Source of the DNA: Natranaerovirga pectinivora
GTDB taxonomy: Bacteria > Bacillota > Clostridia > Lachnospirales > DSM-24629
Assembly: GCF_004342165.1 (NCBI RefSeq)
Contig: NZ_SMAL01000001.1
Coordinates: forward strand, 237,587 to 301,586
Direction: 5' to 3'
DNA: 64,000 bases
Positions 8,987 to 16,854 of this stretch are shown piece after piece. The notes under the pieces were generated by a model. That model saw only the letters and a list, made by a program, of their open reading frames with translations. It made no database searches and was not told the origin of the DNA. The translations under genes were made by a program, and so were the position numbers. Each line of letters begins with the position of its first letter. Position 1 is the first letter of the stretch.

Positions 8987-9730
8987 ATGTGTTTTATGAG
9001 GTCATATGGTAAAACCGACAAAGGGATTAAAAGAGCAAGAAATGAGGATACAATTTTTTACTCTGATCAATCTATTGGGAATCTGCCTAATTTATACATC
9101 ATTGCAGATGGAATGGGTGGACACAATGCAGGAGCCTTTGCTTCTGAATATTCTGTCAAGGGGTTTGTAGATTTTGTGAAAAAAGCCACTTGGGATAATC
9201 CAGTGAAGATTATTGAAGATGGCATTTGTAGCGTTAATCAGATGGTACACGAAAAATCATCAGAAGAAGAATATTATAAAATGGGAACAACTTTTGTTGT
9301 TTCAACAATAATACAAAAAAAATTGTACATTGGGAATATTGGGGATAGTCGTCTGTATATAATAAGAAATAAAGAAATACAAAAAATTACAAAAGATCAC
9401 TCTTTGGTTGAAGAAATGGTACATACGGGTCATCTTACAGAAGACGAGGCTAATAGCCATCCTAAAAAAAATATTATTACTAGAGCGATAGGTGCAGAAA
9501 AAACAATTATAGTGGATATATATGAAGTGGAATTAGAAAGTGATGATCTGATATTAATGTGCTCTGATGGTTTGACAAATATGTTAAGTCATAAAGAAAT
9601 TTCTAATATTCTTGAAGATGGAAGTTTCTTAGAAGATAAAGTAAAACAACTCATTTCTAGAGCCAATGAACTTGGTGGCAATGATAATATATCTGTAATT
9701 ATAATTAAAACTGACATAGATGAGAGGTGA
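8987..9730 (+). CDS. prpC: PP2C-family protein serine/threonine phosphatase (PrpC/Stp)
   Basis: This metal-dependent phosphatase opposes the adjacent kinase PrkC. Its 247 residues show the family motifs in order: RARNEDTIFY, ADGMGGHNAGAFAS, MGTTFVV, IGNIGDSRLYI, ITKDHSLVEEMV, CSDGLTNML and GGNDNISVIII, including the Asp residues that bind two Mn/Mg ions. AGGAGG is only four bases from ATG 8987; a second in-frame ATG at 8996 gives MRSYGKTDKGIKR, closer to the usual family start but with 13-base spacing. Either is possible. The gene overlaps the region just before the prkC start. Confidence 0.95.
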   Translation: MCFMRSYGKTDKGIKRARNEDTIFYSDQSIGNLPNLYIIADGMGGHNAGAFASEYSVKGFVDFVKKATWDNPVKIIEDGICSVNQMVHEKSSEEEYYKMGTTFVVSTIIQKKLYIGNIGDSRLYIIRNKEIQKITKDHSLVEEMVHTGHLTEDEANSHPKKNIITRAIGAEKTIIVDIYEVELESDDLILMCSDGLTNMLSHKEISNILEDGSFLEDKVKQLISRANELGGNDNISVIIIKTDIDER

Positions 9731-9734
9731 GATA

Positions 9735-11684
9735 ATGCTACAACAAGGGATTTTGTTAAATGATAGATATGAAATAGTAGAAAAAATTGGTTCAGGTGGA
9801 ATGTCTGAAGTTTATAAAGCAAAATGTACCATGCTTAATAGATATGTTGCTATAAAAGTTTTAAAAGATGAATTTAGATTAGACGAAAGTTTTGTTTCTA
9901 AGTTTAAAGTGGAAGCCCAATCTGCAGCAAGCCTTTCCCACCAGAGTATTGTAAATATTTATGATGTAGGTCATGATAAAAATGTTTACTATATAGTTAT
10001 GGAATTGATTGAAGGCATCACTTTAAAAGAGTATATTAAAGAAAAAGGGTCTTTATCAACAGAAGAAACTATTAACTTAGCCATTCAAGTTGCTTCTGGA
10101 ATCGAACATGCCCATAAAAACCACATTATACATAGAGATATTAAACCTCAAAATATTATTATTTCAAGTAATGGGGTAGCTAAAGTTACAGATTTTGGAA
10201 TTGCTAGGGCAGCTAGTTCTGTTACAATTGCAGCTGCAAATGTTGTGGGATCAGTCCATTATATATCTCCGGAACAAGCTAGAGGAGGATATACAGATGA
10301 AAAAAGTGATCTTTATTCACTAGGTATTTCCATGTATGAAATGATTACTGGAAAAGTACCTTTTGAAGGAGATAGCAATATCTCTGTAGCATTATCCCAT
10401 ATTCAAGATGAGCTAGTAAAACCAAGTAGTATAAATCCAAATATATCCAGTAGTTTGGAAAATATTATCTTGAAAGCAACTCAGAAAAAAACAGAATTGA
10501 GATATAATTCAATGACTGAAATAATTCTTGACTTAAAAAAAGCCATGGAAGTACCTAATGGTGATTTTGTAAAAATAGATACAGTAACGGATTCAAATAC
10601 AATATTTATTTCAGAAGAAGATGTTAAAAGAATTCGAAGTGTTTCACGAGATGTAGATGAGTTCCAGAATGATGACGAAATAGTAAGTAATAAACCTAAT
10701 AAAATCATTGATAAATTAATTATCGCATCTGGTGTTGTATTGGCTATGCTTTTAGTTGGTGTCATTACATTTTTTGGTATCAATTATTTACAAGATCGTT
10801 TTGTGCCAAAAGAAGTTACTGTTCCTTTAATAAAAGGTTTGACTGAGGAAGAAGCATCAAAGGTATTATCTGATAGTAATCTAGGGTTAAACATTATAAG
10901 ATATGAATTCTCTGAAGATGTTGAAAATGGGCATATCATTACTCAAGCGCCTGAAGCAGATACTTTGGTTAGAGAAGAAGCAGTTATAAATGTTATTATT
11001 AGTAAAGGGGTACAAACTTTTGGTGTGCCTAATGTTATCAATCAAAGGTTTAATGATGCTGAAAGATTTGTTTTACAAGAGAATTTAACACCAAAAATTG
11101 AATTAGAGTACAATGACACATTACCTATTGGTGTTGTAATAAGACAAGAACCCGTTTCAGGTACACAGTTAAGAGTAGGAGAAATCGTAACAATTTATGT
11201 AAGTAATGGAAGAGCACCAAGATTCACAACAGTTCCTGACTTAAGAGGGTTAACTGAAGAACAAGCAAAACAAAGATTAATTGATAATAACCTACAATTA
11301 GGAAACAATACTACTTATGTTGAAAGTCAAGCCTATAGAGAAGGTGAAGTGATTAGTCAAACCGTTGCAAGTGGTGAAACAGTGGAAGAAGGTTATGTGA
11401 TAGATATTGTTGTAAGTACTGGAATTACAATAAGATATTTTGAACAAGTATTAGTATTGAATGATGTTTTAGCTGAAGACCAAGAGGAAGCAATGATCCG
11501 TATTGATTTAAAACAAGGTAATAATATATCAACTATATTTGGAGAAAAGGCTGTTTATAAGGAAGACTTTCCTATTAATATAACCGTAAGAGGGGAAGAA
11601 GGAACAGGGGAACTCATCTTATATATTAACGGAGAACAACAAAGGGACCCATGGCCAATTTCTTTTAAAGAGGAGGTAAATTAA
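9735..11684 (+). CDS. prkC: Membrane serine/threonine protein kinase with PASTA repeats (PrkC/Stk)
   Basis: The 649-residue kinase has an N-terminal cytosolic domain (IGSGGMSEVYKAK, AIKVLK, catalytic IIHRDIKPQN, DFGIARA, SPEQARGG), one membrane helix near 328-352 (IASGVVLAMLLVGVITFFG) and three extracellular PASTA repeats starting near 358 (VPLIKGLTEEEA), 428 (VPNVINQRFNDA) and 498 (VPDLRGLTEEQA). A C-terminal beta-rich extension of about 80 residues follows. Such kinases sense peptidoglycan fragments and control growth and germination. ATG 9735 follows GAGAGGTGAG; the frame opens upstream to 9720. The start of rsgA overlaps the stop by one base. Confidence 0.95.
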   Translation: MLQQGILLNDRYEIVEKIGSGGMSEVYKAKCTMLNRYVAIKVLKDEFRLDESFVSKFKVEAQSAASLSHQSIVNIYDVGHDKNVYYIVMELIEGITLKEYIKEKGSLSTEETINLAIQVASGIEHAHKNHIIHRDIKPQNIIISSNGVAKVTDFGIARAASSVTIAAANVVGSVHYISPEQARGGYTDEKSDLYSLGISMYEMITGKVPFEGDSNISVALSHIQDELVKPSSINPNISSSLENIILKATQKKTELRYNSMTEIILDLKKAMEVPNGDFVKIDTVTDSNTIFISEEDVKRIRSVSRDVDEFQNDDEIVSNKPNKIIDKLIIASGVVLAMLLVGVITFFGINYLQDRFVPKEVTVPLIKGLTEEEASKVLSDSNLGLNIIRYEFSEDVENGHIITQAPEADTLVREEAVINVIISKGVQTFGVPNVINQRFNDAERFVLQENLTPKIELEYNDTLPIGVVIRQEPVSGTQLRVGEIVTIYVSNGRAPRFTTVPDLRGLTEEQAKQRLIDNNLQLGNNTTYVESQAYREGEVISQTVASGETVEEGYVIDIVVSTGITIRYFEQVLVLNDVLAEDQEEAMIRIDLKQGNNISTIFGEKAVYKEDFPINITVRGEEGTGELILYINGEQQRDPWPISFKEEVN

Positions 11685-12562
11685 TGTTGGGTAAAATAAT
11701 AAAAGGTATTGCAGGCTTTTATTATGTTCATATACCAACAGAGGGTGTTTATGAATGTAAGGCAAAAGGAATTTTTAGAAAAGACAATATAAAACCATTA
11801 GTAGGAGACAATGTTGAAGTAGAAATACTTGATAAAGATAACTTTCTCGGTAACATTGTAAAAATTATGCCTAGAAAAAATGAACTCATAAGGCCTCTGG
11901 TCTCAAATATTGATCAAGTAATCATTGTTTTTGCCGTTACAGATCCAGACCCTAATTATAATTTGCTGGATAGATTTTTAGTAGCAATCGAAAAGGAAAA
12001 TATTGATATTATAATTTGTTTTAATAAAATAGATATATTAGATGAAGTTAAAGTTAATAATATTATTTCCGTCTACAAAAATGTAGGGTATAAGGTGATT
12101 ACCACCAGTACTCTAAAAATTGAAGGAATCGATAATATAAAAGATGTTTTAAAGGACAAAACATCTGTATTTGCAGGACCTTCTGGTGTTGGAAAATCAT
12201 CAATTTTAAACGAATTACAAGACAAAGTAAAGATGGAAACAGGAGAAATTAGTGCTAAAATAAAAAGAGGAAAGCACACTACGAGACATGCGGAATTAAT
12301 GTCTTTTGATGATACAAGTTATATTGTGGATACGCCTGGATTTAGTTCTATATTTTTAAATGAAATTGAAGCTAAAGATCTTAGAGAATATTTTATTGAG
12401 TTTTTAAAATATAATGATCAATGTAAATTCCAAACCTGTGTTCATATTAATGAGCCTCAATGTGGCGTTAAAGAAGCTTTAAATAATGGGCAAATAAATC
12501 AAAACCGATATGATAGTTACAAAATGATATACGATGAGATAAAGGACCAAAGGAGATGGTAG
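11684..12562 (+). CDS. rsgA: Ribosome small-subunit GTPase RsgA (YloQ)
   Basis: RsgA is a circularly permuted GTPase that matures the 30S subunit. The 292 residues have an N-terminal OB fold, then G motifs in permuted order: NKID (near 113), GPSGVGKSS (near 165) and DTPGFSS (near 216). A C-terminal zinc site CKFQTCVHINEPQC carries the Cys and His ligands. The ATG overlaps the prkC stop by one base, with GAGGT upstream; rpe starts two bases after its stop. The prpC-prkC-rsgA-rpe-thiN run is a conserved Firmicutes operon. Confidence 0.96.
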   Translation: MLGKIIKGIAGFYYVHIPTEGVYECKAKGIFRKDNIKPLVGDNVEVEILDKDNFLGNIVKIMPRKNELIRPLVSNIDQVIIVFAVTDPDPNYNLLDRFLVAIEKENIDIIICFNKIDILDEVKVNNIISVYKNVGYKVITTSTLKIEGIDNIKDVLKDKTSVFAGPSGVGKSSILNELQDKVKMETGEISAKIKRGKHTTRHAELMSFDDTSYIVDTPGFSSIFLNEIEAKDLREYFIEFLKYNDQCKFQTCVHINEPQCGVKEALNNGQINQNRYDSYKMIYDEIKDQRRW

Positions 12563-12563
12563 A

Positions 12564-13226
12564 ATGATACAGCTTGCACCTTCTATGTTATCAGCAGACT
12601 TTTCAAATTTAGAAAGAGATATTAGATTGATAGATGAAGCAGGAGCACATATGATACACTTAGATGTAATGGACGGTAGTTTTGTTCCTAATATATCTTA
12701 TGGTGCGCCAGTAATTAAATGCTTAAGAGATAAAACAAATAAAATTTTTGATGTTCATTTAATGGTGAATGAACCCATTAGATATATAGATGATTTTTAT
12801 AATGCAGGGGCCAATATCATATCGGTTCACGCAGAAGCCTGTACACATTTAAACAGAACCATTCAGAAGATAAAGTCCCTAGGCATTAAGGCAGCTGTTG
12901 CGTTGAATCCTGCTACGTCCCTTAGTGTTTTAGACTATGTATTAGAAGAATTAGATATGGTTTTAATTATGAGCGTAAACCCAGGTTTTGGTGGACAATC
13001 TTTCATACCTAGCGCATTACAAAAAATTAGAGATTTAAGATGTGTTATAGAAAGCAAAGGATTGGATATTGATATACAAGTAGATGGTGGTATAACAGTA
13101 AAAAATGTTAAAGAAGTAATTGAGGCAGGTGCCAATGTTATTGTAGCAGGTTCAGCTGTTTTTAGTGGAGATGCGCAAACAAAAGTATCGGATTTTTTAA
13201 CAGTATTTAAAGAATTTGGTGAGTAG
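12564..13226 (+). CDS. rpe: Ribulose-phosphate 3-epimerase
   Basis: This TIM-barrel enzyme of the pentose phosphate pathway interconverts ribulose-5-phosphate and xylulose-5-phosphate. The 220-residue protein shows APSMLSADFSNL, HLDVMDGSFVPN, FDVHLMVNEP, MSVNPGFGGQSF, QVDGGI and AGSAVF, covering the metal-binding His/Asp residues and the phosphate site. GGAGATGG is the ribosome site. It is followed after one base by thiN. Confidence 0.96.
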   Translation: MIQLAPSMLSADFSNLERDIRLIDEAGAHMIHLDVMDGSFVPNISYGAPVIKCLRDKTNKIFDVHLMVNEPIRYIDDFYNAGANIISVHAEACTHLNRTIQKIKSLGIKAAVALNPATSLSVLDYVLEELDMVLIMSVNPGFGGQSFIPSALQKIRDLRCVIESKGLDIDIQVDGGITVKNVKEVIEAGANVIVAGSAVFSGDAQTKVSDFLTVFKEFGE

Positions 13227-13227
13227 A

Positions 13228-13866
13228 ATGAAAACATTAATTATAACAGGTGGTACCATTCATTTTGACTTTTTTAATAATTTTCTAAAAGACAATTCCT
13301 TTGACTATACTATGGTTGTTGATGGTGCATTAGATATTATAAAAGATTCTCAAGTTAAAGTGGATCTAATCATTGGAGACTTAGATACCGTTGATGAAAA
13401 CTTAGTTTTACAGTTTAGAGATAAGGGTGTAGAAGTTATACAGTTTTCCCCGGATAAAGACTATAGTGATACCCATTTGGCATTAATAAAAGCCCTTGAG
13501 TTAAATGCGTCTGATATAACCATTGTTGGTGGAATAGGGACTAGGATGGATCATACACTGGCGAATATACATACTCTAATGATTCCTACAGAAAAAAATA
13601 TTCCTTGTAGAATAGTCAATGAAAACAATATAATACAGTGTACCAATAATACGTTGGCATTAGAAAATACTTTTGGAGAATATATTTCTCTTATACCTTT
13701 GACTACTGAGGTAAGTGGTATTAGCTCTAAAGGCTTAAAATATTCATTAGATAATGATAAATTAGTTATTGGGGCATCTATAGGTATTAGCAATGAAATA
13801 ATTGACAAAAATGCATTTATTACCATTAAAGAGGGTATATTAATAGTAATACAAAGCAAAGATTAA
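13228..13866 (+). CDS. thiN: Thiamine pyrophosphokinase
   Basis: The enzyme makes thiamine diphosphate from thiamine and ATP. The 212 residues contain VVDGALDII, IIGDLDTVDE, FSPDKDYSDTHLAL and GGIGTRMDHTLANI, the conserved catalytic segments of the family. I chose ATG 13228, one base after the rpe stop; an in-frame GTG at 13216 inside rpe is unlikely. This is the last gene of the operon before a terminator. Confidence 0.93.
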   Translation: MKTLIITGGTIHFDFFNNFLKDNSFDYTMVVDGALDIIKDSQVKVDLIIGDLDTVDENLVLQFRDKGVEVIQFSPDKDYSDTHLALIKALELNASDITIVGGIGTRMDHTLANIHTLMIPTEKNIPCRIVNENNIIQCTNNTLALENTFGEYISLIPLTTEVSGISSKGLKYSLDNDKLVIGASIGISNEIIDKNAFITIKEGILIVIQSKD

Positions 13867-13876
13867 AGTCCTAAAT

Positions 13877-13932
13877 GATTTTTCTCTATGTAGACATTCT
13901 TCTACTTTAGGGAAAAATCTTTTTTATTTTTA
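13877..13932 (+). terminator. Rho-independent terminator after thiN
   Basis: GATTTTTCTCTATGTAG and CTACTTTAGGGAAAAATC form an imperfect 17-bp stem around ACATTCTT, followed by a run of Ts. It closes the prpC-thiN run. Confidence 0.82.
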
Positions 13933-14004
13933 TACTCAAAAGAGTAATAGCCTGATTAATCTGTCATAAAATAGTACTAGTAATATTTTATGGGGGCGTT
14001 TCCT

Positions 14005-14148
14005 ATGATGAAAAAAGTTGGGGGATTAATTTTAATATGCATTTCCATAGGTATGTTTTTAATGCTTTTTATACCTAAAGGATTATTAACAGTACTTGCA
14101 ATATTAGGGTTGATTTATATAGGGTATAGATTTATCACGGATTGTTAA
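14005..14148 (+). CDS. Small two-helix membrane protein (47 aa, unknown)
   Basis: The ORF encodes MMKKVGGLILICISIG and continues with two hydrophobic stretches separated by FIPKG, ending in YRFITDC. It resembles small uncharacterised membrane proteins seen in Clostridia, but I cannot name a family. No strong Shine-Dalgarno site is visible (GGGGGCG about ten bases upstream is the best). It lies between thiN and rpmB, where Bacillus has spoVM, but the sequence is not SpoVM. The region just downstream (14148-14192) repeats its last helix in a degenerate form. Confidence 0.5.
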   Translation: MMKKVGGLILICISIGMFLMLFIPKGLLTVLAILGLIYIGYRFITDC

Positions 14149-14192
14149 TAGTAATGGCAATACTAGGATTAATTTATATAAAGTATCAATAG
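14148..14192 (+). repeat. Degenerate partial duplication of the preceding small ORF
   Basis: Bases from 14148 read IVMAILGLIYIKYQ-stop, close to LTVLAILGLIYIGYR at about 14086-14130. At DNA level GCAATACTAGGATTAATTTA matches GCAATATTAGGGTTGATTTA. The copy has no start or ribosome site of its own and looks like a remnant of a short tandem duplication. Confidence 0.6.
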
Positions 14193-14210
14193 ATCGATGA
14201 AATGAATAAT

Positions 14211-14238
14211 AAAAAAATAGAACCCCATAGGGTTCTAT
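14211..14238 (-). terminator. Terminator of rpmB (minus strand)
   Basis: ATAGAACCC / GGGTTCTAT pair perfectly around CATA. On the minus strand the hairpin is followed by seven Ts (A run at 14211-14217). It starts at the last codon of rpmB. Confidence 0.85.
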
Positions 14239-14424
14239 TTAAGCGCGAACAACGTTTCCTGACTTTAAGCATTGTGTGCAAACACTGATTTTTTTTGGTG
14301 CACCATTAATAACTGCTTTAACTTTTTTAATGTTAGGTTTCCACATTTTATTTGATTTTTTATTTGAATGGCTTACCTTATGACCAAAGTGAACGCTTTT
14401 TTCACATATTGAACATTTTGCCAT
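14239..14424 (-). CDS. rpmB: 50S ribosomal protein L28
   Basis: This 61-residue protein has the L28 pattern MAKCSICEKSVHFGHKVSHSN, KMWKPNIKKV and CTQCLKSGNVVRA, with two CxxC pairs (CSIC, CTQC) forming a zinc site. GGAGGTGCGGTT precedes its ATG on the minus strand. Its divergent orientation relative to the Asp23-like gene is conserved in Firmicutes. Confidence 0.96.
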   Translation of the reverse strand: MAKCSICEKSVHFGHKVSHSNKKSNKMWKPNIKKVKAVINGAPKKISVCTQCLKSGNVVRA

Positions 14425-14592
14425 AACCGCACCTCCTTCGCCTGCTGTCTTCGCAACAAATCAATTTTAACAGATATTATATAAGAATGCAAGTACAACA
14501 TAAAAAATCTATTAAATATAGAAAAAATACCCATGAGCAAGGAGTAGTAAAGGTTTTTCTAAGTAGTATTTTGAAAATCAAAGAAAAAAGTG

Positions 14593-14621
14593 TTTTTTAA
14601 TTACAATTAAGATGGTATAAT
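14593..14621 (+). promoter_or_regulatory. Possible sigma-A promoter for the Asp23-fakA operon
   Basis: TATAAT at 14616-14621 is a perfect -10 box. The -35 at 14593-14598 (TTTTTT) is poor, with 17-base spacing. It lies about 80 bases before the Asp23-like start. Confidence 0.4.
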
Positions 14622-14703
14622 ATAGATAAAATTTGTGCCTATGTATATTAACTGTTATATAATGGTAAAATTACTTTCATAAAAAGAACTGGAGGTATGT
14701 AGA

Positions 14704-15057
14704 ATGAAAGGAAGAATGGCGACAAATATTGGAGACATTATTGTTGATAATGAGGTAATCTCAAAGTATGCAGGATTAGCTGCAGTAGAATGTTATGGTA
14801 TCGTTGGTATGGCTATGATTACAGTCAAAGAAGGTATCGTTAAACTTCTTAAAAGAGAAAGTCTTGGAAAAGGTGTTAAGGTAAATGTTATTGATAATCG
14901 AATTGAAATAGATTTTCATGTTATTGTTGAATATGGAATTAAAATATCAGCTGTTGCAGATAATTTAATTAGTACTGTAAAATATAAAGTTGAGAAATTC
15001 ACAGGAATGGAAGTTTCAAAAATTAATATCTTTGTAGAAGGTGTTAGAGTAGACTAA
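14704..15057 (+). CDS. Asp23/Gls24 family envelope stress protein (YloU-like)
   Basis: The 117-residue protein starts MKGRMATNIGDIIVDNEVISKYAG and ends ISKINIFVEGVRVD, with YGIVGMAMI and FHVIVEYGIKISAVADNL between, the Asp23/DUF322 fold. Members are linked to the cell envelope and often pair with fakA, as here. GGAGGTATGTAGA precedes ATG 14704. The molecular role is unknown. The fakA start follows 27 bases after the stop. Confidence 0.9.
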   Translation: MKGRMATNIGDIIVDNEVISKYAGLAAVECYGIVGMAMITVKEGIVKLLKRESLGKGVKVNVIDNRIEIDFHVIVEYGIKISAVADNLISTVKYKVEKFTGMEVSKINIFVEGVRVD

Positions 15058-15084
15058 TCTTAAAACTGAATGGAGGGCAATGAT

Positions 15085-16749
15085 GTGTTAATCAATAAAG
15101 TAGATGCAAAGACACTTCAAAAAATATTTATTGCGGGAGCAAAATATCTAGAATCAAAAAAAGAATTTGTCAATGAAATGAACGTATTCCCAGTTCCAGA
15201 TGGAGATACTGGGACAAATATGTCTCTAACAATTCTTTCAGCAGCTAAGGAAGTTAATGGTCTTGTTGATGTGAATATGAAGTCCGTTGCAAAAGCTATA
15301 TCTTCTGGTTCTCTTAGAGGGGCAAGAGGAAATTCAGGTGTTATTTTATCTCAGTTATTTAGAGGTTTTTCAAAAGAAATAAGTGAACATGAATTCATTG
15401 ATACAACAATTATGGCTAATGCATTTCAACAAGGTGTTGAAACAGCCTATAAAGCTGTTATGAAGCCAAAAGAAGGAACCATTCTTACAGTAGCAAGAGG
15501 TATTGCTGACAAAGCTACTGAATTGGCAGAGCATAATGATGATATTATTTATGTTCTAAAAGAGACACTTGCTTATGGCGAGGAAGTTTTAAATCAAACT
15601 CCTGATATGTTACCAGTATTAAAACAAGCAGGTGTAGTAGATGCTGGTGGACAGGGATTATTATATATATTAATTGGTGCCTACGAAGTTTTAAATGGAA
15701 AAGAAGTAAATTATGTGGTGGAAGAATCTCTTACAAAAGAAACAAGTACTGTAACATTAAAAGTTGATGAGGATATTGAATTTGGTTACTGTACTGAATT
15801 TATTATAAATTTAACTCAAGAAAACAATGGAACAATTGATTCTGACTTAAAAGCGTACTTATCTTCTATAGGGGATTCAATTGTAGTGGTTTCTGATGAT
15901 GATATGATTAAAGTGCATGTACATACGAATGATCCTGGAAATGCACTTCAAAAAGGATTATCATTTGGTGCATTAAATAATATAAAAATTGATAATATGA
16001 GAGAACAACATAGTGCTTTAGTCGTTGATGAGAAATTATTAGAAGAAAGTGATTCTAAAGTGAGTGCATTAGAAATTCCAAAGGAAAGAAAAGAATCTGG
16101 TTTTATAGTGGTTTCTATTGGAGAAGGATTAAATGAAATATTTAAAGGATTAGGTGTTGACTACATCATCGAAGGTGGTCAAACAATGAATCCAAGTACA
16201 GAGGATATGCTTAATGCTATTAGTAAAATTGAGGCAGATAACATATTTATATTACCAAATAATAAAAACATCATTCTTGCGGCACAACAAGCTCAGGAAT
16301 TAGTAGAGGACAAAAAAGTTTTTGTTATCCCTACAAAAACAATACCTCAAGGAATCAATGCCATTATCAATTATGAATATGGGAAAACACCAGAAGAAAA
16401 TGAGAAAAAAATGAATAATAGCGTTGGACTGGTTAAAACGGGTCAATTAACTTATGCTGTTAGAGACACTCAGATTGAGGACAAAGAAATTAAACAAGGT
16501 GATTTGCTAGGTATAGGTGATGGAAAAATATTAGTGGTAGGGAAAGAAATAAATGATTCAACGAAAGAATTATTAGAAATGCTCATAGATGAAGACTCTG
16601 AATTAATAAGCGTTTACTATGGCCAAGATGTAAAAGAAGAGGATGTTGAAGAATTAAGAGAATACATTGAAGGAACCCATGAAGAATGTGATGTAGAAAT
16701 ACATTATGGCGGGCAACCCCTTTATTATTACATTATTTCTGTTGAATAA
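15085..16749 (+). CDS. fakA: Fatty acid kinase catalytic subunit (FakA/YloV, DAK2 domain)
   Basis: FakA phosphorylates exogenous fatty acids held by a FakB partner, and its DhaL domain binds ATP. The 554-residue protein has the nucleotide/metal motif VFPVPDGDTGTNM near residue 35, SLRGARGNSGVILSQ near 76, the DAGGQGLLYI segment, then a middle domain and a DegV-like C-terminal domain. I chose GTG 15085 because GGAGGG is seven bases upstream; an in-frame ATG at 15070 would include the ribosome site. No fakB is seen in this window. A terminator follows. Confidence 0.92.
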   Translation: MLINKVDAKTLQKIFIAGAKYLESKKEFVNEMNVFPVPDGDTGTNMSLTILSAAKEVNGLVDVNMKSVAKAISSGSLRGARGNSGVILSQLFRGFSKEISEHEFIDTTIMANAFQQGVETAYKAVMKPKEGTILTVARGIADKATELAEHNDDIIYVLKETLAYGEEVLNQTPDMLPVLKQAGVVDAGGQGLLYILIGAYEVLNGKEVNYVVEESLTKETSTVTLKVDEDIEFGYCTEFIINLTQENNGTIDSDLKAYLSSIGDSIVVVSDDDMIKVHVHTNDPGNALQKGLSFGALNNIKIDNMREQHSALVVDEKLLEESDSKVSALEIPKERKESGFIVVSIGEGLNEIFKGLGVDYIIEGGQTMNPSTEDMLNAISKIEADNIFILPNNKNIILAAQQAQELVEDKKVFVIPTKTIPQGINAIINYEYGKTPEENEKKMNNSVGLVKTGQLTYAVRDTQIEDKEIKQGDLLGIGDGKILVVGKEINDSTKELLEMLIDEDSELISVYYGQDVKEEDVEELREYIEGTHEECDVEIHYGGQPLYYYIISVE

Positions 16750-16755
16750 AAAAGT

Positions 16756-16796
16756 TAAACACTGAATCACTTAGTAAAAGTGTTCAGTGTTTTTTA
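16756..16796 (+). terminator. Rho-independent terminator after fakA
   Basis: AACACTGAATCACTT pairs with AAGTGTTCAGTGTT (one bulge), followed by six Ts. It separates fakA from recG. Confidence 0.88.
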
Positions 16797-16854
16797 GTGA
16801 TAAGCCCTACTTTTGAATATATAAAAGTATTCTTTTAAAAAAGAGGTGAGGATA

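Noticed and set aside
14005..14148. spoVM
   Set aside because: The position fits, but the 47-residue two-helix sequence does not match the short amphipathic SpoVM peptide.
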